Below are positions 43,826-54,436 of a stretch of DNA of 64,000 nucleotides, piece after piece. Origin of the DNA: Puccinia triticina (Eukaryota > Basidiomycota > Pucciniomycetes > Pucciniales > Pucciniaceae); the NCBI RefSeq assembly GCF_026914185.1, contig NC_070563.1:2232001-2296000 (forward strand), written 5' to 3'. A program made the translations under genes and the position numbers. How positions within the stretch are numbered: the stretch's first letter is position 1; every line of letters begins with the position of its first letter. The notes under the pieces were generated by a model that saw only the letters and a list, made by a program, of their open reading frames with translations, had not been told where the DNA came from and did not search any database.

Positions 43826-46409
43826 ATGGTGTTTCGATCCCCTAGACGATCATCAGCAACCTTGAGACCCAACTTTCCGCCGTCTTACATGTCTTCCAGT
43901 CGCAAGAGTCCGCCAATATTTTCCTGCCCGCCAGTCGCTTTTCCGCCAACGAGCCCAGGATTACAGCCATACCTCGGCGCAAGGGCACGAACATCGCTGG
44001 CATGGCTAGCATACCCTATCTTGATCCTCGGGTTGATTCTCATCCAGCTCATCCTTACCCTACAATCCGTCAAAGACGGCGTCGGCGATGCCAAACGTGA
44101 GATGGCAGCCGCTTGCTCTGGCATTGAAGGCGCAGCAAGCGTCGCCGTCAGTATTCCACATTTTATGGCCGACCAAACCAACGATTTCTTGGTAGCTGGA
44201 GCCGAAAACATCGTCCACGGACTGGCACTCGTCTTGGATTTATCCATCAGGGCAATCGAGGCCATCATCATGTATGTGATTGACACATATCGGAGCTTAT
44301 ACCGTCAGTCCAGCTTCGTATATTTTGTGATATATTTCTCTTTTCTACAACACAGCCATGAGTTCAACTTCCAATGTGTGTACTAACGTGTTGTATTTAG
44401 TTTGCTTGGCCGAATTCGTCGTCAGAGGCTCGCTAGCCTTATTGATTGCGGTAGCCGAAGAGGCAGAGAAAGCTTTTACCGACGCCGTTCATGGGGTCCG
44501 AACTGCTATTCGTAAGTACCAAGTCACGCAAGATGAAGAATGATTTCCTCTACTGTTTTCCGGAACTGACAAGTATGCGGGATTTCGTTAGAATCGACGA
44601 TTGGGGCAGCGGAGTCATTGATATCAGGAGCAATCGACGATCTAAATAAGCTCCCTCTCGTCCATATAAACAAACCAGACCTCGAGGTACCTAGTTTAGA
44701 CGCGCTTCAAAACTTCAAAATGCCAACTGGCCTCAGCGATGGATTATCAAAGCTGAATGCATCTTTGCCCACACTTGCGGATGTGCGTTTTCTACGTGTA
44801 TTCAAATCGTTTATCATGGCTCTGCAAACTGATGAATCCGTTTCTTGTTCAGCTGAGAGACTCGTTAGATAAATTAGTCACCACGCCCTTTGAAGCTTTG
44901 CGAGTGGAAGTAACATCCAAACTCAGCAACGCCACCATCGATCGCAGTTTGTTGCAGGTCCCCCCTCTGAAGAAGGTTCAAATCTGTCAAGTGAGTTTTC
45001 TTTCTTTTTTAGTTTTCACAACCCATATCATTCTAACAGTGCTGCACCTTACATCAGGACATGGACACCTCTTTTATCGACGTGATAGGGAAGATCATCT
45101 CTGAAGGCATCAAGATACTCATCATAGCGATCTTGAGTGTTATAGTCTTGATCACACTGTTCAACATTGTCAAAGAGAGATTCCTTTGGGGACGGATGAT
45201 TGCTAGTTTACACCGCTCTCGCGAAGTTTGGCTTAACAATAACGAAAGCAACCCTTCCACCTCAAAGCTACTATCGTTTCTCCAATCCATGTACGTGTTT
45301 TACCTGATGCAGTTGTGCTTTTCTTCACCAAACCAAACCCAGCTAACATAAATTCATTTCTCGCATCGCCCGTTATATTTTTGGACAGGAAAACTCCCAT
45401 GTTATCACGGGTCACCAATAAGATGTGCCAGAAGAGCAAAAACGGGAGACATCGGACACCCTGGCTTATTGCCTATCTCACTTGGCCGGGCGCATTAATG
45501 TTCCTCGGAGCTGGTCTTCTCGGTACAATCTTCGTTGAGATTCAGTTGGCCTCCCTTCATAGCGTTCGAAATCATGCCGTGCAGGAAGCGAATACAGGAG
45601 TCGATGGCTTGACGAATTTGTTGACTGATAAAATAAATCAGGAGACCGCCAACATGAGTGCAACTTTTGCAAATGATACCAACTCCGTCATCCTTCATTT
45701 TCAATCCGACGTCAATGACCATATGCTCGGCTGGGCCGGATCAACCACCACCACTTTAAACAACACCCTCATTACCTTTTATGACGGCCTAACCAAGGTT
45801 GTTCAAGACACATTTGGGAACACCCCCCTGAAGGATCCGGCATTAGAGCTTTTGCAATGCCTCATTGGTTCGAAAGTAGCTGGGATCGAAGCAGCTCTGA
45901 CTTTCGTCCATGACCACGCGCACGTCGATCTGCCTACAATCAGTCCGACAGCCCTGATGATCAAACCTCGCCAGACACAGGATCTTGTCAACTCGATTGC
46001 CTCATCAAATCCAGATGGGTCCACACCCGATCCAACGGGCGCGAATCAAACGATGGCCACTACTTTCGTCGACAGATTGATTGATCGTTATACCAAGGCG
46101 CTCCTCAAGCAGCGTATTACTTACTTTGCACTCTTGGCATGTTACGTCGTTGTTATTATTTTCGGATTGGTGGGTGTTACTTGGGATGTTTTTCAGGAAA
46201 AACGCACGCGTAGAAACAAGGAGACTCCGGCAACATTGGACGAACAAAACACCAAAGGTGATCCCACAGATGGTCAGACCAACAATTCCCTTAGATTGAT
46301 TTCCCCACTTCCTCCCATGAACCCCTCATTTTCATCGCTGGGCTCCTTGGAACATATCCCTCTGAGAAAGTCGAGCTCTTTGCAGGCAGTGACTTACGCA
46401 AAGATTTAG
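43826..46409 (+). CDS. PRM1: Plasma membrane fusion protein PRM1
   Basis: Six exons: 43826-44303, 44401-44511, 44592-44782, 44853-44990, 45058-45290 and 45389-46409. All five introns are GT-AG and join in phase, giving 723 residues with no stop. PRM1 is a multispanning glycoprotein that helps the plasma membranes of mating or fusing cells merge at the contact zone. Family traits are PYLGARARTSLAWLAYP leading into the first membrane segment, then AACSGIEGAASVAVSIPHFM. Further hydrophobic segments lie around LALVLDLSIRAIEAIIMYVI, LCLAEFVVRGSLALLIAVA, KILIIAILSVIVLITLF, LTWPGALMFLGAGLLGTIF and ITYFALLACYVVVIIFGLVG. Length agrees with fungal PRM1. The downstream frame at 46491-46754 cannot be joined and is probably 3' sequence. 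Confidence 0.93.
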
Positions 46410-47949
46410 AGAGTAGGGACTAATCCTGATGTCCTCCATTTCAATTATCTCCCTCGCTCATTACCGAACTTATCACTGTCTGTAGACGAATTGAGATCCG
46501 GGAAAGCATCAAACGACTACTTGCGTTATCCGCCCCCGCCTCCAACAAAATTCCCTCTTTCCTCACATCCCTTACCGCCGCCACCACCAAGCTTTTTGGA
46601 AATGAATGATGAACCACCGGAACCGCCATTCTCGAAATTTTCGCCCATCACACCCGCCGCCAGTCCGACTGCAAAATGGCCAGGTAAATTTCAACTCAAT
46701 CAATTTCCCATTTCTATCAGCAGTTTCTTTAAACTCGGGCAATCTGATAACTAACTATGATGAATCCTTCCTTCTTTAACACTAGGGCGCCGATCCAAAA
46801 ATTGAATCTTATGTAGCATTTGGTACCTGAGACACAAGCTATGAAACACACTCAATGCTTGCACTTCAACAGCCTGCACTAACAAAGCCGGAGAGCTCAC
46901 TCCAAACTTTAACCTTTTGATATTGAATATATTTGCCTTTAAATCATTCTTACTCATCTTATCTTATTTTGAATACATGTACAATTAAGCACCTAGTATA
47001 CATCCTTAATATAAATCACCTATATCCTTGAAAAATATCACAATTACATCCGCATAGTTTTCAGTGGAGCCCAAGGGCCCAAAGGATTGGTTGAAGCATG
47101 TTGGGCTGTTGCAGCAGAAATACAGGTGGGCACCCGTGACAAGTAAAATTTAGTCAGTCATATTGTACCAGTGTAAATATAAGTGTAGTGCCCCAAGCAG
47201 TCCTGAAGACCTGAAAATTGAGAAGAAACCAAATCACATGAAGCCTGGAAACCAGAAGTATGTAGGTCACAGGTGTTATCGGAATATACTTAAAATTCCA
47301 TCAATTTGAATACCCGTGCCAGCTTGTCTTGAGGCTCAGGAAATGAGTTACAAAACAAGCTGCTTACATGGATGATGGATCCAAGCCAAGAAGAAACACG
47401 TGAAATAAATAAAAAACACTGAAGGAAGATATATAAATGAGATTACCTACCAAATTGCATTGTCAGAAGAAAAGCTCTCTGGGGTTGGCAGTACCACATG
47501 TTACTTCGTGTTTTTAGACTTTTTTCCCTAGATAGGTCGCACTTTTTTCTACAAGATTTGAGATCATGTTGCTCCTACCTTTGTTTAACCTTAACTCATC
47601 ATTGACATCATCATCTACTTTGTCCGAGCATTGACTCTTTGTTGCCTTGCTTTCAAAATCATAGAAGTTTATACATCATAATTATGTCACGACATGGGGC
47701 ATGAAACTGCGACGTGTACCTTTTTGTGTTTACATATGCCGGTTACATAAATGAGAACAAGTTTTCTTCTAATCAAGTCAGCAAGCAAAGAAGAACTGAG
47801 TTATTAAAAAATAGGATAATCGTAGCATACAGTGCCTTATTAGTACACGAGTGATCAAGTTGTCTTGGGCGACTGGATATGGTCTCTTTATCCATCGAGA
47901 TGGCTGACAACGAAGGGCGTGAGAAAAGAATTGGGTATGTTACTTTTGC
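46410..47949. other. Intergenic region between PRM1 and COQ6
   Basis: 3' ends of two convergent genes. AT-rich, with a Pro-rich open frame at 46491-46754 that lacks a usable splice link. No other feature found. Confidence 0.5.
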
Positions 47950-50211
47950 TCAGACTCTTGGAGCGGTTGCTCTGTGTATGGCAGAGACGATGGCACCGGC
48001 TGCAAGGCTCCCAAGGCCTTCGGCGATAACTCTTGCCTTTTGGGCAGCTTCGTAGGCGTTAGCGAGGGCGGGCCAGGGTCCAGCCTGTGTAGCGCCCTCC
48101 GCAGAGCCGCCAGCGCTGCCCATCATGGCCGCCTTAAGGCTCGGTAGCTCGTTCAGGACCTCGACGCCGACCGAGCGGGCCCAGACGACCGGTGGGGTCT
48201 CTAGTGAGTACAGCTTATTGAGCTTGTCGACCGTTGCCATCACTAGATGATTCGCCAAATAACGCGACCTGGCATAAGGCGCAAGGGCTGTCAGTCCCCC
48301 TGGAGTGGACACAAAAAGGTAAAACGAACATTTATGCCAATCAGCATTCGGCCTCCAACTGAAATTTCTTTATTTTGGAGTAAACGCTCACCGATATCTT
48401 GACCATTTTCGATTGCCACTCGGACCGTCTTGGCTAGCTCCCTGGCATCTCCGAGACCCAGATTGAGACCTTGTCCGGCCATCGGATGGAGCACATGAGC
48501 AGCGTCCCCGACAAGGACGGTGCGAGTTGGTTGTGACACGTTTTCTGACGAAGGATCCCCGGAGCCATCGAGGGTACCGAGGTATTGATCCGCATGGAAC
48601 ATTCTCAGCGGGAAGCTAGCGATGGTCTCCATCCTGGCCCGAAGGACCTTTGGAGGCGTTTCCCCGTCCGAGACGGAGCCAGCCGGATGCACGCTAGGGG
48701 ACAAGCGCCAGTCGATCTCCGCTTGGATCTCCGCCGAGTCAAGTGGCGTGGCGGCCGAATGAGCACCGATTCGCCCGAGCAGGTAAGCCACCGAGTCGTG
48801 AGGTAGCCGGAAGCAGGCATTGATTGCCGAGGCGAGGGTCTGGCCGTCCAAGGCCTTCAGCCCGGCTGCGATGTGGGGCAGAGTAGACCAGGCAAGCGAT
48901 GCATGTCGATCGGAGAGCTGAAGACCACCAGCCAACCCGATCAGCAAATCTTTCAACAAACATCACGAGGAAAGCGTGACCTACCGGGAGGAACCCCAGA
49001 GGGCCGGCAGTCAAGAATCTCTGCCAAGCGGTCCAGTTGTACATGGTTGGCTCCAGTTCGAGTGTCCCGACGACACAATGCGCATTGTAGTTCCAGCCCG
49101 TCGACGTGATTTGTGAGTACGACTTGACCGGTGAATTGAAGCCGTCGGCGCCGACCTGAGAATGTAAGTACGATCGGAAAGGTAGAACCGCATGAAGTGA
49201 GCAAAATTTAGAGGAAGAGAAGAAAGACTGCTCATACCAGTAAACGGGCCTTCAGATGCTGGCCATCTTCGGTTCTGATCAGAGGCCAATTGGCCTCATC
49301 CGGTGAGATACTAGCGACCTTTGTTGAATTGTAGAGGTCGATGAGCGGGCGATTATCGAGGTTTTGAAGGAGGGCCTTTTGGAGATGGACGTTTTCGACA
49401 AAGCGGGCCATCTGAGGGATTTCGCCCGTCGGCTCATGTGATGGCGGAAGCCCGTCGAGCGAGTCAAACACGATCCGTGCATCCGAGAGCCCGTCCCATA
49501 CCTAGAACCAAAGTTCATCCAAGCCGGCTCAGCCCCAGGGTCATCATTATCGGAGAGATTGTTCACATCTTCAAGTATCACATACTTACTTGCATCCGTT
49601 CAACGGGGTTGGTCCGACTCTGTTCTATGTATTGCCAAGCGCCAATCTCTATCAACAGAAACAAGCATAAAAACAAAAGATAAGATGGTGAGCGGTAAAC
49701 TTTCATGTATGTCTAGAAATCCAGGACAAGACTCACGCTTGAGGAATTGAAGATTCTCGTTGGTGATCGAGCTGACTCGATTGCTCCATTGATCGGGTGG
49801 GAGAGACCAGTTGCTGAGTTTGGTGAGATCAGAGGCTTCCAAGACGGCGACCCGATATCCAGCTTGTCGCAGGGTTCTGCAAGACGCTATAGTAAGGAAG
49901 TCAGAAGAGGCTCTTGAAATCAGCGGACGTTCCTTTCCGGGACCGATCTGAAGACCAACGAGTTGATTCGTGGGCTCAGCTGAAGGAGGCTGACCAAATG
50001 CGTTGGCCAGGGTGAGGCCGACCACGCCACCGCCAACGATCACCACGTCGTAGTTCTGCACCTCGTCCTGCTTGGCCGGTCGGCGATCCGTGCCGATGTC
50101 CATCCCCGGGCGCGTGCTTGTGAGTGGCCTGGCCTGGAGCCACCGGGTCTTGCTTCTTCCGAGTCCATGGCGAGCAGGAGCACTGCCTCGCAACTGATTG
50201 AAAACATTCAT
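47950..50211 (-). CDS. COQ6: Ubiquinone biosynthesis monooxygenase COQ6
   Basis: Seven exons on the minus strand: 50211-49995, 49886-49737, 49648-49590, 49501-49238, 49155-48985, 48917-48392 and 48299-47950. All introns are GT-AG and in phase; 578 residues. COQ6 is a FAD-dependent mitochondrial enzyme that hydroxylates C5 of the ubiquinone ring precursor. Residues 1-35 are Arg-rich without acids, a mitochondrial leader. The FAD-binding GGGVVG is at about 60-65, followed by YRVAVLEASDL and NRVSSIT. VWDGLSDARIVF and GADGFNSPVKSYSQI follow. The second FAD motif is GDAAHVLHPMAGQGLNLGLG. The C-terminus ends in an Ala/Gly-rich extension past the usual length. Start chosen at the ATG giving the leader. 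Confidence 0.95.
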
Positions 50212-50859
50212 CGTTCTTCTTGTGCTTTTGGTGGAGAATTAAGGCTCTGGATCGATCTATCGAATTAACCGGAACATAGACCGTCTGGACGAACGCGTAC
50301 CTAGCAATCCAAGAGTGGAAACCAAGAAAATCGATTCGAACAAGTCAGAGCAGTCTGCTCCTCCGCAAACACGGATGCCAGTCCCTTCGCCCACACCACC
50401 TGCGTAAGCAACACTTCCGGGGACCCCCGCATACAACAACCGAAGAACCAAGGAAAGTGAAAAAAAGGCAAGTGAAGAGAGGTGCTATAGTATCCTAAAT
50501 CTGGTCTCGGTTTAGCTCCCCGGAGAGGTTTTCCTACTTTAGGGTAGCCTTTAGCGCCTCCGGTGGAGGAGCTAAATTGAATCTGGGGAGCTAAATTTGG
50601 TTTAGTCCCTCGATTTAGCTCCCGCGGTGGAGATGCTCTTATGCCCCTTCGAGATCGCCAATAGGATATGCACCGCCTTCAACACCTTACGACTCGCTAG
50701 GAACGGCAAAGGGATTTCAGCCAAATGTAACCCATCTTTCATAGCGTCCTTTTTTTTTCAGATCATAGTGATCGGCGTGTGTTAGAGTCACAGTTGGGTG
50801 GCAAGAGAAATGAAAATACATAGACTTGTTGAGAAAAGCATCAAATGGTCGAGAAGAGT
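50212..50859. other. Intergenic region upstream of COQ6
   Basis: Probable COQ6 promoter. 50500-50640 has repeated TTTAGCTCCC-type motifs in both orientations ending GGTGGAGATGCTCTTA, similar to GGTGGAGATACTCTTGG near 29325. This looks like a degraded MITE end, but the partner terminus was not found. Confidence 0.4.
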
Positions 50860-51029
50860 GGAGGACTTCCCGTCGGTTTTAGAAGACCGGCAAAATGTGA
50901 TTTTCCATTTCTATTATCTATTCTCAAGCAGTTTCTCTGCTGAAAAATAGAAAAAACTGGCCTTGATTTCTCTGCTGAAAAATAGAAAAAACTGAAAAGC
51001 CAGCTTTCTAAATCGGCGGGAAGTCCTCC
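50860..51029. mobile_element. 170-bp MITE with internal tandem repeat
   Basis: Terminal inverted repeats GGAGGACTTCCCG (50860) and its complement ending 51029 are flanked by AGT at 50857-50859 and 51030-51032. Inside, TTTCTCTGCTGAAAAATAGA plus nine further bases occurs twice in tandem. Superfamily not certain. Confidence 0.65.
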
Positions 51030-51140
51030 AGTGTCCTGTTGGTCCACTGAAATTACAAGTCTCTTGATCAAAATAAACGAGTGATGGTGTCAACCATGTC
51101 TTTTGCGCAGGTTACACGCCGGGGGTATGTATGTACCGAG

Positions 51141-51178
51141 CTTAACTAAGTCTCTCCGAGGAGGCGCAAAGCGCCTCC
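51141..51178 (-). repeat. Hairpin with ACTTAGTTAAG motif
   Basis: GGAGGCGC and GCGCCTCC (51160-51167, 51171-51178) form a perfect 8-bp stem with loop AAA. On the minus strand it is followed by GACTTAGTTAAG, related to the ACTTGTGTTAAG sites elsewhere in the window. Confidence 0.45.
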
Positions 51179-51363
51179 GAAGGAGAGGGTTACCTCTCAA
51201 GTCACACCATGGCCCTACAGACTCGAGAATTTCTGGCAAAAAAACACCTATTTTCTTTTCAAAATGTTTTTAAAAATGTAGTTTTTAGTTTAAAAAAGAT
51301 CTGAGTAGACAGACTTGTAGCCTGCAATCTCATTTCACCATTTTTTACCCAACTGGCCCCCAT

Positions 51364-51904
51364 TGTTGTAACCTAACCAATTAGGTTACAATTGGTGACA
51401 CTTGCCTACCCCGAAGACCATACTGAGTCACCCGGAGAATAAGCTGCAGAGCTTATTCTCCACCAATTCATCAATATTCATTGCTTTTGTCTTATGAGGT
51501 TATCAGCCTGTAAATCTCGCCATACCAGGCCATACCTTCTTTCCTGATCTCTCTATCAACAAGGTAGCTTTGGATCAAGCATAATCAACCTGTCTCTCTC
51601 AGTATCTTCAAAAATTGTCATCAATCTTCAAGGGTATCCCAGCTTAGGGAATAATCGTCCCAACACACCTTTTCCTTTCTTTCTTTCTTTGGCTCTCTTT
51701 GCTTGGCAGACCATTGGATCTTCCAAGGTTATCAAGCACCTGCAACTGTTTGCTTGATTTTCTGAGTCTTCATCGCCTTCACCACAACCCTCACTGACAG
51801 CGGAAGAACAAGCACATTGTGATAAAGCGAAGCGGTGCGCCAACACTGTAAAATCTACTCCCTGGCACGGGGTAGGGCTTAGACGCAATCTTATTATTCC
51901 AACA
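51364..51904 (+). repeat. Possible LTR (541 bp)
   Basis: Starts TGTTGTAACC and ends TATTCCAACA, so the ends are inverted TGTTG/CAACA. A palindrome, TAACCTAACC with AATTAGGTTA, sits at its start. No second copy or target duplication was found in the window, so the assignment rests on the ends only. Confidence 0.4.
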
Positions 51905-53450
51905 TCTACTCCTCTCTCCTTTTTTTCCGAAGAACTCAGACAATCAAGTATATAGTTTCAGTCTGCTCGCTTGCCTTGGTTGACTCTTTGGTCTACCTCC
52001 CCACCTTCCCCCCCTCCGCTTCTTTTGTTTTATGCCCGACCCCATTTGACCGGCCCCCACTTCTGGTTCTCAACGCCGCACATCCACTTCCTCTGCTTGG
52101 TCAGGACGATCAATCACCGAACTCAGTGTACAGGATCTAGTCAACGCAGTCACAGCATTGATTCAAGACACTCCTCATTGTCTGAATCAGATTTTCGGCC
52201 AAATCCCCGGTCCCAGCAATCAACCCGCCCAATCAACTCAATCACCCGGTGAAACCACAGTCATAGACCAGAGGATCCCAGGTGCTTGGCAACAAGCACG
52301 TCCGGCCACTCCCGGAAATCGATACCATCCGCAACTCCCGGATTTTGCAGCGTTTTTACCGACTGACGCCAAAGCTGCCCTGACGGAACAACACTACGCT
52401 CCCCTCCCACAATCTTTCCTCCCCCTGCTCCATCACCTCCTCCTCCCCCCCCCTCTTTTGCTTCGCCGGTCATATCTCAGGAAGACAACTCCTCCAACAT
52501 CGAAATTCCACCTTCACCCCCGTCTCCCAATCACCCACCGCCAGCTTCTTTTGTCATGGACCCTCCCCCTCATCTCTCTGCGGCAAAACGTGCGGCCAAT
52601 CTGGCTGAAGCCAAAGCGCAGCTAGAGGAGTCAAAAATTGTTGGCCAGGCGATTCATGCGGCAACTTGTTGGAATTCTGCCCGCTCAATTCGCCGTGCGC
52701 AGCTCTCCCTGTCGCAGCCTCCGCTCTCCCCCAATCGTCCGTCACAACACATTACCACCAGCCCGGATTCGTCCTGTCCTCAAACCACTCAATATTGACT
52801 AGACCAATCCGGACTCTCCTTGAAACATGCTCCCGACATCGCCAAACTCCTAACCACAAGCCAAACAACAATCCCTGAAACACTCTTATCCAAACCACAA
52901 GTCAGCCAACAACTGCCTCCTCAACCACAAGTCGACCACCGACCTCTCTCGTCTATAAAAACCTGAACTCTCACATTAATCTCCGGTTCCTTAGCAGCCT
53001 CATTTCAATCCTCGACGACCGCCTTCTCTGCTCACTTCATTTCAAGATTCCCCTTTGCCTCCAATTCTTTCCATCACTCCTCCTCTATCTTCTTTTGCTC
53101 ATCTCCCTGCTCATCCAATCAAGCCACAACCAGCGCCTGTCAAAATCCTCAACATCAACCACTGACGCCCTGCTGGTAGCTCCGACCTTGTCACTTCAAT
53201 ACTTGAATTGGTTCTTCCCAATTTGGTGAGAAAAGAAACCAATCGCTCTCAAATCAACCCCGATATTGATCCCTCTCTTCTTCCCAGTGTCTACTATCTC
53301 TCCCTGTTTGATCTTGTCTTCTTCAGTCTCTCTGTTCTGATCCCTCAAAAAACCACCTCACTTCGCGGTATGCTCAAACTCCCTAGTTGTTATCTCCTTA
53401 TTCCTCTTATCTGAATTGTCTTTGTTTTTTAGTTCTGGTTCTAGTTACAG
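51905..53450 (+). other. Gag-like remnant, unclassified
   Basis: Pro/Ser-rich frames with short stretches of helical character (AAKRAANLAEAKAQLEES near 52577) recall the linker part of rust-type gag proteins, but no capsid, knuckle or enzyme motif is seen. Several frame changes. Pyrimidine-rich from 52985 onward. Confidence 0.3.
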
Positions 53451-53459
53451 TAATCAAGC

Positions 53460-53825
53460 CTGTTTTTCATCAGCTAGGTCTTCCGGAGCCGCTCCGTCGA
53501 CTTTACCGGCTTTTTTGTAACGCAAGATGAATTTGTCAATTGGTAAGTTAGTTCCATCAAAGCATAACTCTTTGTCCATTGGTTTAATTTTAATTATTCA
53601 AGCTCCCAGTGCAGGCGCGTCATATCGCAGCATTACTGGTTCTATCTCTGGAAAGGGAACCACTGATGATCCATTGTCTGAATCCGGAGTTCTAGGACAC
53701 GCTCGAATTTCTTCTGCGTGATCCAACGGATGAAATGACGCGGCCGAGGAGGGCCGTGCAGGGTTTCAAAACTGGCCGGGGTTTGCATAAAGGTTGATGG
53801 GTGGCGGCATAGGCTCCATCTCGAA
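53460..53825 (-). pseudogene. Gypsy gag fragment, reverse orientation
   Basis: Minus-strand reading gives IKIKPMDKELCFDGTNLPID followed by KFILRYKKAGKVDGA, matching VKIKPMDKELFFDGTNMPVE in the Gypsy at 9213. Two in-frame stops. Together with the primer site and LTR piece just beyond (54096-54436) it is the 5' end of an old Gypsy copy pointing left. Confidence 0.75.
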
Positions 53826-54095
53826 TAAGTCGTTAATATTTAGGCTAAAAAAAGTCGTGTAGTTTATGAAATAGAATAGATACGCTAATTTTTAAATGAA
53901 GCTATTTATAATAAAAGATACGCGTAAATATATGGAAAATACACGTAAGAATTTTTAATTTTAGAATTTAACTAGGGTTGAAGTGCCGCAGATGAATTTT
54001 TGCGACGTATACGCGGGAATAAAGCGCGTAAATAAGGAAAAGAATAAGGTTTGTAGCTAGATTTCTAGACGTTAAAGTCTGAAAGAAGGTTTTGC

Positions 54096-54436
54096 CACTG
54101 TTGGGACACCACTTGTGGAACACTCACGCAACGGGTAAGTAGAGCTTGGAGGGGAAATGTAAAGTATCACAATAATGACACGCTACAAGGGTGCTTGAAA
54201 GGCTGCCCTCCTGTAATAAGCTTTGGGAGTACACTAGAATTTTAGTGTGGCGCAATCTTCTGAAGATTTTTAGTCTAAGTAACTTAACTTGTTAAACCTT
54301 GTAGGAGTTTTGAGATTTGAGGCAATTGTTTGAAGAGGGCAAATTTAGAAGTGTTCAATTTTTAGAAGAGTTCAATATTTGAAGGGGGTAATTTATGAAG
54401 CTAATATTTCAAAGTGATGAATGCTTTATATGTAAA
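54096..54436 (-). repeat. Gypsy primer site and truncated LTR, reverse orientation
   Basis: CCACTGTTGGGACACCACT is the complement of the primer site at 8528 and the two bases before it. From 54114 (TGTGGAAC) onward the sequence follows the complement of the Gypsy LTR 3' half (TAGAGCTTGGAGGGGAAATG, AAGGGTGCTTGAAAGGCTGC). Similarity fades toward 54436, where the Helitron-type end begins. Confidence 0.75.

Noticed and set aside
46491..46754. Pro-rich frame as a seventh PRM1 exon
   Set aside because: PRM1 reaches a stop at 46409 and no donor upstream of it joins the acceptor at about 46485 in an open phase.
52158..52625. A 155-codon Pro/Leu-rich frame as a gene
   Set aside because: Low complexity and without domain; treated as a gag-like remnant.
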